DNA of 64,000 nucleotides from Nitrospira sp. (GTDB lineage Bacteria > Nitrospirota > Nitrospiria > Nitrospirales > Nitrospiraceae): NCBI GenBank assembly GCA_037045225.1, contig JBAOHZ010000009.1:124001-188000 (forward strand), given 5' to 3'. This document shows positions 28,061-37,455 of the stretch, in pieces. Within the stretch, counting starts at the first letter, position 1. Each line of letters begins with the position of its first letter. The notes beneath the pieces were generated by a model, which ran no database searches, was not told the DNA's origin, and saw nothing but the letters and a program-made list of their open reading frames with translations. A program made the position numbers and the translations under genes.

Positions 28061-29029
28061 ATGAGAGACTACCTCGACTTTGAAAAACCGATCCGCGAAC
28101 TCGAAGAGAAAATCGAGAAGCTGGCCTCAGCCGAGTCTCCCAAGTCCGGCACACAAGATGAAATCCGCAAGCTCCGGACGAAACTTGCGCAGGTCGAGCA
28201 CCAACTTTATACGACCCTGACGCCCTGGCAGCGCACCCAACTGGCCCGCCATCCTCAGCGGCCCACGACCCTCGACTATATCAACGAACTCTCGCGCGAA
28301 TTCCTCGAACTGCACGGCGACCGCAGCTTCGGCGACGACCGCGCGATCGTAGGCGGCTTCGCCCGCTTCAACGACCGGTCGGTGATGATCATCGGCCATC
28401 AGAAGGGAAAGACCCTCAAAGAGCGGATGCAGCGGAACTTCGGCATGCCCAATCCGGAAGGGTATCGCAAGGCATTGCGACTTATGCGACTGGCGGAAAA
28501 ATTCGGCCGTCCGATCATTACGCTGATCGACACCCCGGGCGCCTATCCCGGCATCGGCGCCGAAGAACGCGGACAGGCCGAAGCGATCGCCAGGAACCTG
28601 TTCGTCATGTCCCGGCTGACCGTACCCATCATTTCCGTCGTCATCGGCGAAGGCGGCAGCGGCGGCGCCCTGGCATTGGGCGTGAGCGACCGCATCCTCA
28701 TGTTGGAACATTCCGTCTACTCCGTTATTTCTCCCGAAGGCTGCGCCGCGATTCTCTACGACGACCCGTCCAAGGTGCCGGATGCGGCCGCTTCGCTGAA
28801 AATGACCGCCCAGGATCTAGTCGGACTCGGCATTGTCGATGAGGTCATCCCCGAACCGCTCGGCGGCGCGCATCGTGATCCCAGAGCGATGTGCGATCGA
28901 GTGGCCAAAGCCCTCTCCAATCAGCTGTATGCCCTCGTTGAACTACCGACCGACCAACTCATCGCTCAGCGCGATCAGAAGTTCCGTAAAATCGGGGTCG
29001 TCGGCGGACTCGTCCCGGTGGGAGCCTAG
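28061..29029 (+). CDS. accA: acetyl-CoA carboxylase carboxyltransferase subunit alpha
   Basis: Together with AccD transfers the carboxyl group from biotin to acetyl-CoA to form malonyl-CoA for fatty acid synthesis. The 322-residue protein starts with LDFEKPIRELEEKIE and shows ELHGDRSFGDD, GHQKGKTLKER, IDTPGAYPGIGAEERGQ and IGEGGSGGALALGV, all diagnostic. AAGGGGG lies upstream of the ATG. accD is not in the window. Likely co-transcribed with dnaE. Confidence 0.97.
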   Translation: MRDYLDFEKPIRELEEKIEKLASAESPKSGTQDEIRKLRTKLAQVEHQLYTTLTPWQRTQLARHPQRPTTLDYINELSREFLELHGDRSFGDDRAIVGGFARFNDRSVMIIGHQKGKTLKERMQRNFGMPNPEGYRKALRLMRLAEKFGRPIITLIDTPGAYPGIGAEERGQAEAIARNLFVMSRLTVPIISVVIGEGGSGGALALGVSDRILMLEHSVYSVISPEGCAAILYDDPSKVPDAAASLKMTAQDLVGLGIVDEVIPEPLGGAHRDPRAMCDRVAKALSNQLYALVELPTDQLIAQRDQKFRKIGVVGGLVPVGA

Positions 29030-29306
29030 CCCGTTCACCCCATCGTCCCGGCACTTCCACAACCGACTCCACGCAACCGTCACAGTGACACTCGGCTCCG
29101 GCCATGTGGCCCCACTGAATTCACTTAAATGCTTGCCCCAATTTTCCCTTACCCGCCAACTTGTTAGACTGCCGCCCGCTGCGCGCGCTGAGTGACAACC
29201 GCCTCGACCAGGACCACGTGTCGACTACCGGCTCACACGCTAGCGTTGCTCGCGGCATCATCATCCATCACGTGACAGACGTTAACCACAGGAGGGCGGT
29301 ACGGGT

Positions 29307-30629
29307 ATGGGTATGTCGAAATCGATCGTGAACGCATTCGTGCTCACCATGTTCTGGAGTTGGGGAATCTGGACAGGAGGCGCCTTCGGGCAATCGCTGC
29401 TCACCGGCATCCCGCTGGGTGTCACGCCTCCTCCAATCTTCTCCGCACAAACGCCCGGGCTGGATGGCCGCTCTTCGTCGGATCCATTGTGGACCGATTC
29501 CTTGTGGCACGCGGATGAAAAGGGCATCAACCGCTTTTTTCCGCAGGACGGATTCCTCCGCGTACGCGGCTGGGTGGACGGCGGGTATACGTATAACGCG
29601 AGCAACCCGCGCAGCAACTTCAGCGGGCCCTACAACGCCATCGACCGGGATATTCCTGTCCTGAACCAGTTGTATATGATCGTCGAAAAACCGCTGACCG
29701 CCACCGGTAGCAATTGGGGCATCGGCGGACGCTTGGATTTCATGTATGGCTACGATTACTTCCTGACACAGAGCAATGGCGTCGAGCGGCGTGAGAACGG
29801 CGCCCAGCGCTGGAACGCCCAGGGGCAGCACTACGGACTGGCCATGCCGCAGGCCTATGCCGAAATCGGCAACCAGACCTTCTCGGTGAAGGTCGGTCAC
29901 TTCTACACCATCATCGGCTACGAAGGTGTACCGTCCATCAATAATTTCTTCTATTCCAAATCCTACGCCTACCAATTCGCCGGCCCCTTCACCCACTGGG
30001 GCGGACTGGCCACCTGGCACCTGAACGACCGCATCACGCTGCAAGGCGGCCTAGTCAACGGCTGGGATTCGCTGGACCGGACGAAGGACAGCACCACGGG
30101 GCTGGCCAGCATCAAGTACACCGCGCCTGAGGATCTCTGGTCGCTCTCCTTCTCCATGGTCACGGGCAACGAACCCAGCGCCGTGGCCACACAATTTGAA
30201 ACCCGCACGCGCTACAGCCTGATCTTCACGGCACATCCAGCCGAGCGATGGGAATACGTCTTCCATCATCACTATGCGTATCAGAACCAGGGGAAGGTCG
30301 ACGGCGGCACCGCGCGCTGGTACGGCATCGACAACTATCTGTACTATGCGCTCACCGATCAATGGCGGGCGGGTCTGCGCTTCGAGTGGATGCGCGACGA
30401 AGCCGGCACCCGGGTCGGCGGCAACCCGGTGCGCGACAACCCGAACCTCGGGCCATTTGCCGGATCCTTCTATTCGCTCAGCGCCGGCCTCAACTATCGG
30501 CCGCACCCCAATGTGTTGATCCGTCCCGAAGTACGCGCCGATTGGTTCGACGGGCAGCGCTCGCCGTACAACGACGGCCTGAACAAGAATCAGGTCTTGG
30601 CCGCCATCAACGGCACGCTGCAGTTTTAG
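29307..30629 (+). CDS. outer membrane beta-barrel porin (BBP2-like)
   Basis: A 440-residue secreted protein. The signal peptide ends around GGAFGQS (residue 29). The mature part is rich in alternating aromatic and polar residues with many Tyr, Trp and Gly, and ends in Phe (GTLQF), typical of outer membrane barrels. The segments FLRVRGWVDGGYTYNA and FYTIIGYEGVPSINN resemble the putative beta-barrel porin-2 (BBP2, OmpL-like) family. GGAGGGCGG precedes the ATG. It stands alone between accA and a convergent ferritin-like gene. Substrate unknown. Confidence 0.8.
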   Translation: MGMSKSIVNAFVLTMFWSWGIWTGGAFGQSLLTGIPLGVTPPPIFSAQTPGLDGRSSSDPLWTDSLWHADEKGINRFFPQDGFLRVRGWVDGGYTYNASNPRSNFSGPYNAIDRDIPVLNQLYMIVEKPLTATGSNWGIGGRLDFMYGYDYFLTQSNGVERRENGAQRWNAQGQHYGLAMPQAYAEIGNQTFSVKVGHFYTIIGYEGVPSINNFFYSKSYAYQFAGPFTHWGGLATWHLNDRITLQGGLVNGWDSLDRTKDSTTGLASIKYTAPEDLWSLSFSMVTGNEPSAVATQFETRTRYSLIFTAHPAERWEYVFHHHYAYQNQGKVDGGTARWYGIDNYLYYALTDQWRAGLRFEWMRDEAGTRVGGNPVRDNPNLGPFAGSFYSLSAGLNYRPHPNVLIRPEVRADWFDGQRSPYNDGLNKNQVLAAINGTLQF

Positions 30630-30643
30630 CACGAGGTGGAACG

Positions 30644-30679
30644 GAGCAGGCGGGTCGGAGACTACCGGCCTGCCTGCTC
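30644..30679. terminator. bidirectional hairpin overlapping the end of the ferritin-like gene
   Basis: A 15-bp stem including two G-T wobbles: GAGCAGGCGGGTCGG at 30644-30658 and CCGGCCTGCCTGCTC at 30665-30679, with a 6-nt loop. It sits between convergent genes and its right arm is coding for the last residues of the ferritin-like protein, whose stop lies in the loop. No T tract follows on either strand, so it may not be a classical intrinsic terminator. Confidence 0.55.
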
Positions 30680-31246
30680 GGCAGCCAGCAGGCCCAACGC
30701 GGTGAATCGATCCTGAATGACCGAGAGGATGTGCTGTCGAAGTTCGGTTCTGTAGGGCGAGAGCGAGGGATCACCGAGATAGCGATCCACCGTGCGAGGC
30801 AACTTCTTCCACCAGGTGCGTGCCGCCTCCCGTGCCTGTTGAGCCCCCACTTCCCCACCCGCCAGAATGATCTTGAGTTCCTGCTCGAAAAATCCGACAT
30901 GCACCTGTTCGTCTTCGAGGATGTCCGCCAGGTCCGGCCGCACCGTTGCGAGGAGCGTCGCGAATTCCAGTCCGAGCGCCTCATATCCGAACAACAACAC
31001 CGCCAACATTTCCCATTGCGAGGGTACGGTCGGGAGCATCGGCGCCCGCTGTGAGGTCGTGCCGAGCATCCCTTCGAATTGCCGCAGGTGATCCTGTTCG
31101 TCGATCTCGTGGCGCTGGAGGAACGTCTGCACATGGCGGGGAAGGTTCTGCATCTGAGCGGCCCGCACCGCCCACAGCGCCATAGCTTCGGCACGCAGAA
31201 ACCGTTCGAGCAACGCCTTTTCACACGTCTGAGGCAGAACCATCAT
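30662..31246 (-). CDS. ferritin-like domain protein
   Basis: A 194-residue, almost all-helical protein. It carries spaced Glu and His residues of a four-helix di-iron bundle: ERFLRAEAMALWAV, RHEIDEQDHLRQFEG and, in the second pair, LEDEQVHVGFFEQELK. This pattern fits the ferritin-like superfamily (for example COQ7 or MiaE-like members) and suggests a carboxylate-bridged di-iron site. A specific reaction cannot be named. ATG 31246 is used; GAGGAG lies 10 nt before it. A 66-residue gene ends 7 nt upstream, so the two are probably co-transcribed. Confidence 0.65.
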   Translation of the reverse strand: MMVLPQTCEKALLERFLRAEAMALWAVRAAQMQNLPRHVQTFLQRHEIDEQDHLRQFEGMLGTTSQRAPMLPTVPSQWEMLAVLLFGYEALGLEFATLLATVRPDLADILEDEQVHVGFFEQELKIILAGGEVGAQQAREAARTWWKKLPRTVDRYLGDPSLSPYRTELRQHILSVIQDRFTALGLLAAEQAGR

Positions 31247-31253
31247 CGAACCA

Positions 31254-31454
31254 TTACTCCTCACTCGGAGGAGTGAGCGGGCCGGCCCACTCGCCCTTCG
31301 TCAGGCCGACTTCCTGCGAAGCTCCATCAGGCCACTGGAAATACCCCACCTCATCCACATAGAGGATCAGCGGATCCATGTCCTCTCCCAACCCACGCCA
31401 CCAATACCACCCGGCCTTGGCCGGTTTGTCGCTTGTCCATCCTAAACTCGTCAT
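31254..31454 (-). CDS. small Trp-rich protein of unknown function
   Basis: A 66-residue protein with KPAKAGWYWWRGLGE, a short beta-rich middle (LILYVDEVGYFQWPDG) and a GEWAGPLTPP end. This pattern resembles small phage- and plasmid-borne proteins with a 'GWYW ... GEWAGPL' layout, but I know no function. ATG 31454 has AGGAGG directly upstream. It lies 7 nt before the ferritin-like gene. Confidence 0.6.
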   Translation of the reverse strand: MTSLGWTSDKPAKAGWYWWRGLGEDMDPLILYVDEVGYFQWPDGASQEVGLTKGEWAGPLTPPSEE

Positions 31455-31475
31455 GATCCTCCTATAAATTGTGAA

Positions 31476-31527
31476 GCGTCTCTCGTCAGGGAAAAGAACG
31501 TATGGCCAGTGGCGTATAGCCGTAGGG
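31476..31527 (+). repeat. short dispersed intergenic repeat, copy 2
   Basis: Begins GTGAAGCGTCTCTCG and ends CGTATGGCCAGTGGCGTATAGC. It aligns over ~50 nt with the reverse complement of a segment at about 38020-38075, which has GTGAAGCGTATCTCGG and GCGTATGGCTGGTGGCGTATAGC. Both lie in gaps between genes. See the finding on this family. Confidence 0.55.
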
Positions 31528-31641
31528 CTGGACGAAACTATTCTCACAACTCCGGCGATAGGTTATCCGCGCCGGCGACTGTCCCATTCGGTAGCGGCTA
31601 TGTGTTATAGCCTATAGGCTCCTCAGGAGACGCACCCTACC

Positions 31642-34140
31642 ATGGTCCGATTACCAATAGAAGAGGCGATCCCGGCTCTCCGCCAAAGCCTGGCAGCCGG
31701 CCGCGCGGCACTATTAACGGCGCAGCCAGGCGCGGGGAAAACCACCGGTGTTCCGCTGGCCCTGCTGCACGAACCCTGGCTGACAGAACAGAAACTGGTA
31801 CTACTCGAACCTCGGCGACTGGCGGCGCGCGCGGCCGCATCCTATATGGCTGCCACGCTAGGAGAACCCGTCGGCAAGACGATCGGATACCGCATTCGTC
31901 ACGACAGCAAGATCGGACCGGATACCCGGATCGAAGTCGTCACCGAAGGCATCCTGACCAGGCTCCTGCAGCACGACCCGTCACTCGCCGGATACGGCCT
32001 CGTCATCTTCGACGAATTTCATGAACGCAGCCTGCAAGCGGATCTTGGCTTGGCCTTCGTGAAGGAATCACAACGCCTCTTCAGACCGGACCTTCGCGTA
32101 CTCGTCATGTCGGCCACACTCGACTGCGCGGCAGTGACGCGCCTGCTGCAGGATGCAGACACCATCTCTTGCGAAGGCCGCCTCTTCCCCGTCACCACGC
32201 AGTATCTCGACCAGCCGATCGAAGGGCATCTGGAACCGGCGGTGGTCCGGAGCATTCGCCAGGCCCTCGCGCGTGATACAGGCAGTCTGCTGGTGTTTCT
32301 CCCCGGCATGGCGGAGATCCGGCGCGTCGAACGACAACTGCTCGCCGCCTCGCTCGGCCCGGATATGCTCATCGCGCCACTCCATGGAGAACTCCCGCAG
32401 CATGAGCAGGAACAAGCTATTCTTCCCGCACCCGAAGGGCGACGAAAGATTGTGCTCGCGACCTCCATCGCCGAGACCAGTTTGACTATCGAGGGGGTGC
32501 GGGTCGTGATCGATGCGGGACTGATGCGGGTGCCGCGCTTCGATCCCCGCTCAGGGCTCACCAGACTCGAGACTATTCGCGTGACCCAGGATGCGGCGGA
32601 TCAACGGCGCGGCCGCGCAGGTCGACTGGAACCGGGAACATGTTATCGTCTCTGGACAACAGCCGAACAGCAAGCGCTATTGCCACGCCGCCCGCCGGAA
32701 ATCCTGGAGGCAGACCTGGCACCACTGGCGCTGGATCTCGCAGAATGGGGCGTCGTGGAAACGAGCGAACTGTCTTGGCTCGACCCGCCCCCGGCAGGCG
32801 CCTTCGCCCAGGCCCGTGCTCTGCTGCGGCAACTCGGGGCGCTCAATGCGCAAGGAGCCCTCACCGCCCATGGTCGCAGACTCGCTCACGTCACGGTCCA
32901 TCCACGATTGGCCCACATGATCGTGACCGCCGTGCCTCTCGGCCTGGCTGCTCACGCCTGTGACCTGGCGGCGCTGCTGAGTGAACGCGACATTCTCCAA
33001 GGCGGACCGGGCTGGCGACATGCCGATCTGCGTATCAGAGTCGAAGCCTTACGAGGCGTCAGGGAACATCTTGCCGGAGCGACCGTCAATCGGACCGGAT
33101 ACGAACGGGTGCGACGCGCCGCCGAACAATGGCGCCGCCAGCTGCAACTGGCAGGCGCTTCCGGTGACGGCACCGAACACACCGGCACGCTACTGGCCTT
33201 GGCCTACCCGGATCGCATTGCGCAACGCATCACGGGCAGCGAGGGACGTTATCGTTTAGCCAACGGCCGAGGTGCGGCATTTCAAACCGTACAGGGACTC
33301 TCTCAAGACGAGTATCTGGTGGTGGCTCAGCTCGACGGCACCGGCGATTGGGCGCGTATTCTCTTGGCCGCGCCGGTTGGCTTGGCAGATCTGCAGCAGC
33401 ATTGCGCGGAGCAGATCCAAGCCGTCGACCTGTTGGAATGGGATGACCGGTCGGAGTCCGTTCGCGCCAGACGGCAGCGCCGATTGGGACAACTCATCCT
33501 CGATGATCGGGCCACCCACGACCCGGACCCGACTCAAGTCGCCGCCGCGCTGCTCTTCGGCATCCGGAAGGCAGGCCTCGCCTGTCTGCCCTGGACCAAC
33601 GAGCTGCAACAGTGGCGCGCACGCGTCGGGTTTCTTCATCGCATCGACCCCACCTGGCCTGATCTGTCGGATGCCGCGCTCGAAAAACACCTCGAAGCCT
33701 GGCTGGGGCCATTCGTCAGCGGCCTCACGAGCCTGGCGCAGGTCCGCCGCCTCGACCTTCAGCCGCCACTCGAAAGCCTGCTCACCTGGCAACAGCGACA
33801 GGAACTGCCCAAGCTCGTGCCCACCCATCTCACCGTGCCCAGTGGCTCCCATGTGAAGCTGGATTACGACCAGCGCGAGACTCCGGTGCTGGCCGTGCGC
33901 TTGCAGGAAATGTTCGGCTGTCAGGACACGCCGCGCATCGCGGGTGGAAGGGTCCCGGTGATGGTGCATCTGCTGTCGCCGGCGGGACGGCCTGTCCAGG
34001 TCACGAAAGACTTGGCCAGCTTTTGGCGCTCGGCCTATCAAGAGGTGAAGAAGGAACTGCGCGGCCGGTATCCACGCCACCACTGGCCCGATGATCCACT
34101 CGCCGCCACCCCGACAAACCGTACGAAACGACGCACGTAG
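31642..34140 (+). CDS. hrpB: ATP-dependent helicase HrpB
   Basis: A DEAH/RHA-type RNA helicase of 832 residues, the usual HrpB length. The Walker A is QPGAGKTTGVP; the Walker B is DEFHERSLQADL, where HrpB proteins characteristically have DEFH. Motif III is MSATLD, and motif VI is QRRGRAGRLEPGTCYRLW. A long HrpB-type C-terminal region follows, ending near the PGRPVQVTKDL-like segment (SPAGRPVQVTKDLASFW). The biological role of HrpB in most bacteria is unclear. It is followed by an ACT-domain gene after ~100 nt. Confidence 0.93.
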   Translation: MVRLPIEEAIPALRQSLAAGRAALLTAQPGAGKTTGVPLALLHEPWLTEQKLVLLEPRRLAARAAASYMAATLGEPVGKTIGYRIRHDSKIGPDTRIEVVTEGILTRLLQHDPSLAGYGLVIFDEFHERSLQADLGLAFVKESQRLFRPDLRVLVMSATLDCAAVTRLLQDADTISCEGRLFPVTTQYLDQPIEGHLEPAVVRSIRQALARDTGSLLVFLPGMAEIRRVERQLLAASLGPDMLIAPLHGELPQHEQEQAILPAPEGRRKIVLATSIAETSLTIEGVRVVIDAGLMRVPRFDPRSGLTRLETIRVTQDAADQRRGRAGRLEPGTCYRLWTTAEQQALLPRRPPEILEADLAPLALDLAEWGVVETSELSWLDPPPAGAFAQARALLRQLGALNAQGALTAHGRRLAHVTVHPRLAHMIVTAVPLGLAAHACDLAALLSERDILQGGPGWRHADLRIRVEALRGVREHLAGATVNRTGYERVRRAAEQWRRQLQLAGASGDGTEHTGTLLALAYPDRIAQRITGSEGRYRLANGRGAAFQTVQGLSQDEYLVVAQLDGTGDWARILLAAPVGLADLQQHCAEQIQAVDLLEWDDRSESVRARRQRRLGQLILDDRATHDPDPTQVAAALLFGIRKAGLACLPWTNELQQWRARVGFLHRIDPTWPDLSDAALEKHLEAWLGPFVSGLTSLAQVRRLDLQPPLESLLTWQQRQELPKLVPTHLTVPSGSHVKLDYDQRETPVLAVRLQEMFGCQDTPRIAGGRVPVMVHLLSPAGRPVQVTKDLASFWRSAYQEVKKELRGRYPRHHWPDDPLAATPTNRTKRRT

Positions 34141-34236
34141 GAACAAGTCTCGCCAGGTGGATCCGACCGGCGCTTGCTAATCTACGACAATTGCCGCATT
34201 CTACGTGCACCCTGCTCCCTGCTTGCGACCGACGAG

Positions 34237-34791
34237 ATGCCGATGGACCATTTCGCGATCATCACCGCCTTCGGACAAGACCGTCCCGGTATCGTCGCCC
34301 TGATGGCCGATAGCCTCTACCAGCTCGGCTGTAATATCGAAGACACCTGCATGACCCGCCTACGCGGCGAGTTCACCATGATGCTCATGGTGCGCCTGCC
34401 GGAGGGAATCGTGGCCGAAGATCTTGGCCGACGCCTGATGCCCTACACGACGCCGCTGGACCTTGCCGTCTTATGCAGAGCGATGCCCGACCAGGCGGCC
34501 AGCAGACAGACGGCCCTGGAAATACCGACGTTCATGTTGTCGGTCTACGGGGCCGACCATCCCGGCATCGTGGCGCGGGTGGCCCGCACCGTCGCCCAGC
34601 ACCAAGGGAACATTACCGACATGAACACCCGTGTGGTCGGATCGGGAGATCGTCCCATCTATGTCATGGTCCTGGAGGTTCAGTTGCAGGAGGCCCAGCA
34701 AGCCGACCAGCTCAGACAGGCCCTGGAACAATTGAAGCCGCTGCTGGGTGTCGACCTGACCTTTCGTTTGCTCGAAAGTGTCACCTTCTGA
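34237..34791 (+). CDS. two-ACT-domain protein (GcvR-like)
   Basis: A 184-residue protein made of two ACT domains: the first begins FAIITAFGQDRPGIVALM, the second FMLSVYGADHPGIVARVA. This layout is that of glycine-cleavage repressor GcvR-type proteins. ACT domains bind amino acids; here a regulatory role in glycine or related metabolism is inferred, with no gcv genes in the window. The start could be ATG 34237 or 34243. The stop is 2 nt from the deformylase start, suggesting coupling. Confidence 0.75.
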   Translation: MPMDHFAIITAFGQDRPGIVALMADSLYQLGCNIEDTCMTRLRGEFTMMLMVRLPEGIVAEDLGRRLMPYTTPLDLAVLCRAMPDQAASRQTALEIPTFMLSVYGADHPGIVARVARTVAQHQGNITDMNTRVVGSGDRPIYVMVLEVQLQEAQQADQLRQALEQLKPLLGVDLTFRLLESVTF

Positions 34792-34793
34792 TC

Positions 34794-35285
34794 GTGGCTA
34801 TCCGTCCGATTCTGCAGTATCCCCACCAGGCACTCAAATCCACAAACGCCGCCGCCGTCCCCTCCGATCCCGCCGTGCAAGCGGTGGTTCAAGATATGCT
34901 GGATACGCTCGCCGCATCACCCGGCGTGGCACTGGCGGCGCCCCAGATCGGACAGGCGGTGCAGGTGATCGTCGTCGATGTGTCGCGCAAGAAAGGCGAG
35001 CGAGGCCATGGGTTGGTCGTGCTGTTGAACCCGGTCATTCTCTCGCTGGAAGGGAAAAAAAGCGTGCGGGAAGGCTGCCTGAGCGTACCGGACTATACGG
35101 GAAATGTGCTGCGCTACGAAGAGGCGCTGGTGGAGGGGCTGACACCCGAGGGCCGAGTCGTCACGGTGAGTGCGTCAGGATTCGAGGCGCTCGCCTTTCA
35201 GCATGAAATGGACCATCTGAACGGCCTGCTCTTTCTCGACCGCATTGAGTCGCTCAGCACCGATCTCTTCAGACGAAAAAAATAA
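34794..35285 (+). CDS. def: peptide deformylase
   Basis: Removes the formyl group from nascent N-terminal methionine. The 163-residue protein has motif I GVALAAPQIG (an Ala replaces the usual Gly in GxGLAAPQ), motif II EGCLSVP with the metal-binding Cys, and motif III QHEMDHLNG with HExxH. The start is GTG 34794, directly after the ACT-gene stop, which gives the typical AIRPILQYP beginning. The start codon and neighbour imply translational coupling. Confidence 0.93.
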   Translation: MAIRPILQYPHQALKSTNAAAVPSDPAVQAVVQDMLDTLAASPGVALAAPQIGQAVQVIVVDVSRKKGERGHGLVVLLNPVILSLEGKKSVREGCLSVPDYTGNVLRYEEALVEGLTPEGRVVTVSASGFEALAFQHEMDHLNGLLFLDRIESLSTDLFRRKK

Positions 35286-35302
35286 CGCCCGACACCGACG
35301 AA

Positions 35303-35773
35303 TCATTTTATCGGCCGCCATCCCTTAAGGCGTGCCGCAATGGCTTCATGTTGCTCCGCGGTGAGCATAGCCGACAGGGCATCACGACGAAGCCTGGCTC
35401 GACTACTGTCCTGCCGACTCGCGAGGGAATACCAGAAATACGCTTCCAGGACGTCCTGCGTCACGCCCTGCCCCTGCTCATACAACATGCCCATGTCCCG
35501 TTGCGCTAAGGCATGGCCCTGATCGGCCGCCAACTGCAGCCACCGCACCGCTTCGGCCTCATCGGTATCGCCGAGACTGCCCGTGAGCAGGGCCTGTCCC
35601 AACATCCACTGAGCATTCGCATCCCCCTGCCCGGCGAGCGCCTGCAGCTGATGTTGGGAGGACGGATCAGCCATGGCGAACGGCAGCGGACGACACAACA
35701 GCACCATCGTCGCCAGCAGCACCCATCTCCATCTCGCATGAGTCGTCACCCGCGCAGCCCGTCCGTTCACCAT
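35303..35773 (-). CDS. secreted Sel1-repeat protein
   Basis: A 156-residue protein with a signal peptide (WRWVLLATMVLLCRPLPFAMA) and two to three Sel1-like repeats: GDANAQWMLGQALLTG, DEAEAVRWLQLAADQGHALAQ and GMLYEQGQGVTQDVLEAYFWYSLA. These are TPR-like helical pairs that mediate protein contacts. ATG 35773 is preceded by GAGGGGAGG. It converges on def with 17 nt between the stops. Partner unknown. Confidence 0.8.
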   Translation of the reverse strand: MVNGRAARVTTHARWRWVLLATMVLLCRPLPFAMADPSSQHQLQALAGQGDANAQWMLGQALLTGSLGDTDEAEAVRWLQLAADQGHALAQRDMGMLYEQGQGVTQDVLEAYFWYSLASRQDSSRARLRRDALSAMLTAEQHEAIAARLKGWRPIK

Positions 35774-36241
35774 CGCCTCCCCTCCGCGAGAACAGTCACC
35801 CGTCCACATAGCCGTCGTACTTGCGCGTGCACCGACCAACATCCACTCCGCCGTCCCCCACATCGCATTACCGCGATGCCTCACACATCAGACACACGAT
35901 GTGCATCAACATCCAACCCTCCAGCCCATGGCGACCGAGGAGCCTCGTGCTGTCCGTCCGCACGTACCGACGCTCACAGGCCTGTTCGCTTATTTACCAA
36001 CAAGAGGCCGGTGATCAGAAGCGCCGGTGTGACTACCCTGCTGCCACTCAGAACATGATTCGTGTATACCCGTAAAGCCGCGGCCATCATACCATCACAG
36101 CTAGGTGACATACATAGATCCAAGCACACCTCACCCCACGCTCCACATCGAGCCTCCAAGCGATCTCCTTTTCTTTCAGCACCCGGCAGTGTACAGTCAC
36201 CCCAGGCGATCCCTCCGCAACAGCTCCTACGCGTGAGTCCT
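35774..36241. other. long gap between Sel1 gene and pseudouridine synthase
   Basis: About 470 nt without a gene I can support. The frame of the pseudouridine synthase stays open leftward to GTG 36062, but the added ~60 residues are low-complexity Pro/Ser/Arg and have no family counterpart, so I treat it as leader. No tRNA, strong hairpin or clear promoter pair was seen. Confidence 0.4.
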
Positions 36242-37132
36242 ATGGGCAGAACAGGTCATCCGAAATCCAGCGCGCAGGACCAGGCACAACCGTCGCGACC
36301 GGTTCCGGCTGCCAGAAATCCAGCGCGGAGCACGTCACGCCCGAAGGCAACCACCACCAAACGAGTCACACTGGATCGTCTACTGTCCAAACTAGGCATC
36401 GCCAGCCGGAGTCAGGCACAGGAATGGATCAGAGCAGGACGGGTTCGCATCAATCAACGCCTGGTACGCGCACCAAACATCTGGGTGGACTGGCCCGGCG
36501 ATGTCGTCTCACTGGACGATCAACCGATCCAGCAAAGTCTCCTGCGGTTCATTCTTTTCCATAAACCCAAAGGTGTGGTCACCACACATCAAGACGAACA
36601 GGGTCGGCAGACCATTTTCGATGTGCTTCCCCCGGAGATGAAACGCCTGCATGCGGTTGGCCGGTTGGATCAAGCGACAAGCGGACTCCTCCTGCTCACG
36701 AACGACTCGACGCTCTCCAGCTTCCTGACCGATGTGACGCAGCAGGTGCCCCGCCTGTATCTGGTCACCGTGCGCGGTGAGGTCACGGACGAGACGGGTC
36801 AAGCCTTGCTCGACGGCGTACATGATCAGGGCGAGCATTTGCACTGCGCAGCCGTCACGATTCAGAAACGCTCAGGACGCGAATCCCACCTGGCCGTGAC
36901 GTTGACCGAGGGCAAGAATCGCGAGATCCGGCGGCTATTCAAAGCGCTGGGACATGAAGTGACCAGGTTACGACGGATTCAATACGGCCCCTTCACACTC
37001 GGCGATCTTCAACCAGGCGCCTGGCGCGAACTCCCGATTGAAGCCGCCCGAGCGCAACTCCAATTGCCGCCGGCCGACACGACCCGAGTATCACAGGCAA
37101 AACCAGACCTGCTCCATAAGCGAACAACCTGA
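36242..37132 (+). CDS. rRNA pseudouridine synthase (RluB/RsuA family)
   Basis: A 296-residue protein. A basic, disordered N terminus (~40 residues) precedes an S4 RNA-binding domain (RLLSKLGIASRSQAQEWI) and the RsuA-like catalytic domain with HKPKGVVTT, the catalytic Asp in VGRLDQATSGLLLLTND and GKNREIRRLFKALGHEV. This family modifies uridines in 16S or 23S rRNA; the exact target (RluB, RluE, RluF or RsuA) cannot be set by eye. ATG 36242 is chosen over the long upstream frame. Confidence 0.85.
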   Translation: MGRTGHPKSSAQDQAQPSRPVPAARNPARSTSRPKATTTKRVTLDRLLSKLGIASRSQAQEWIRAGRVRINQRLVRAPNIWVDWPGDVVSLDDQPIQQSLLRFILFHKPKGVVTTHQDEQGRQTIFDVLPPEMKRLHAVGRLDQATSGLLLLTNDSTLSSFLTDVTQQVPRLYLVTVRGEVTDETGQALLDGVHDQGEHLHCAAVTIQKRSGRESHLAVTLTEGKNREIRRLFKALGHEVTRLRRIQYGPFTLGDLQPGAWRELPIEAARAQLQLPPADTTRVSQAKPDLLHKRTT

Positions 37133-37455
37133 GTGCTCACTCACACCCCATCAGTCAGCTGAAGTCCTAGCAGGCTACGGCGCACTCCGTGAACATTGGC
37201 CTCACCACTGCCCCTTACGCCTGTTCCCCTACGCGTTTCAGGCTTTCTGTCGCGGCAGATAAAAGAACTTGCCAACCTGCCTGCCTGTGCTATGGTGAAT
37301 ACAGCACACGAAATTTCTGAGAGTGACTTTCCGCATTGTCGTAACAGTCGCCCCCAGTTGTAGTCCACTCCAACCAAGACTCGCAGCAGCCACCCTGTGA
37401 TATGGGAATGGCCCCCCTGCGATCGCAGGAAGCGCAATAGAGGAGCACGAGAGCA
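37133..37455. other. gap with promoter candidate
   Basis: About 320 nt with no supported gene. A promoter candidate for the cupredoxin-like gene lies at 37269-37296 and is listed separately. A minus-strand frame across the region is a shadow of the cupredoxin-like gene. Confidence 0.4.
37269..37296 (+). promoter_or_regulatory. putative sigma-70 type promoter
   Basis: TTGCCA (37269-37274) and TATGGT (37291-37296) are spaced by 16 nt, 160 nt upstream of the cupredoxin-like gene. The same -10 box and spacing occur upstream of the small zinc-ribbon gene at 10329. The long leader that would result is unusual. Confidence 0.35.

Noticed and set aside
36062..36241. Sixty-residue N-terminal extension of the pseudouridine synthase
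   Set aside because: The extension is low complexity with no family counterpart and no ribosome-binding site at GTG 36062; the ATG at 36242 gives a normal protein.
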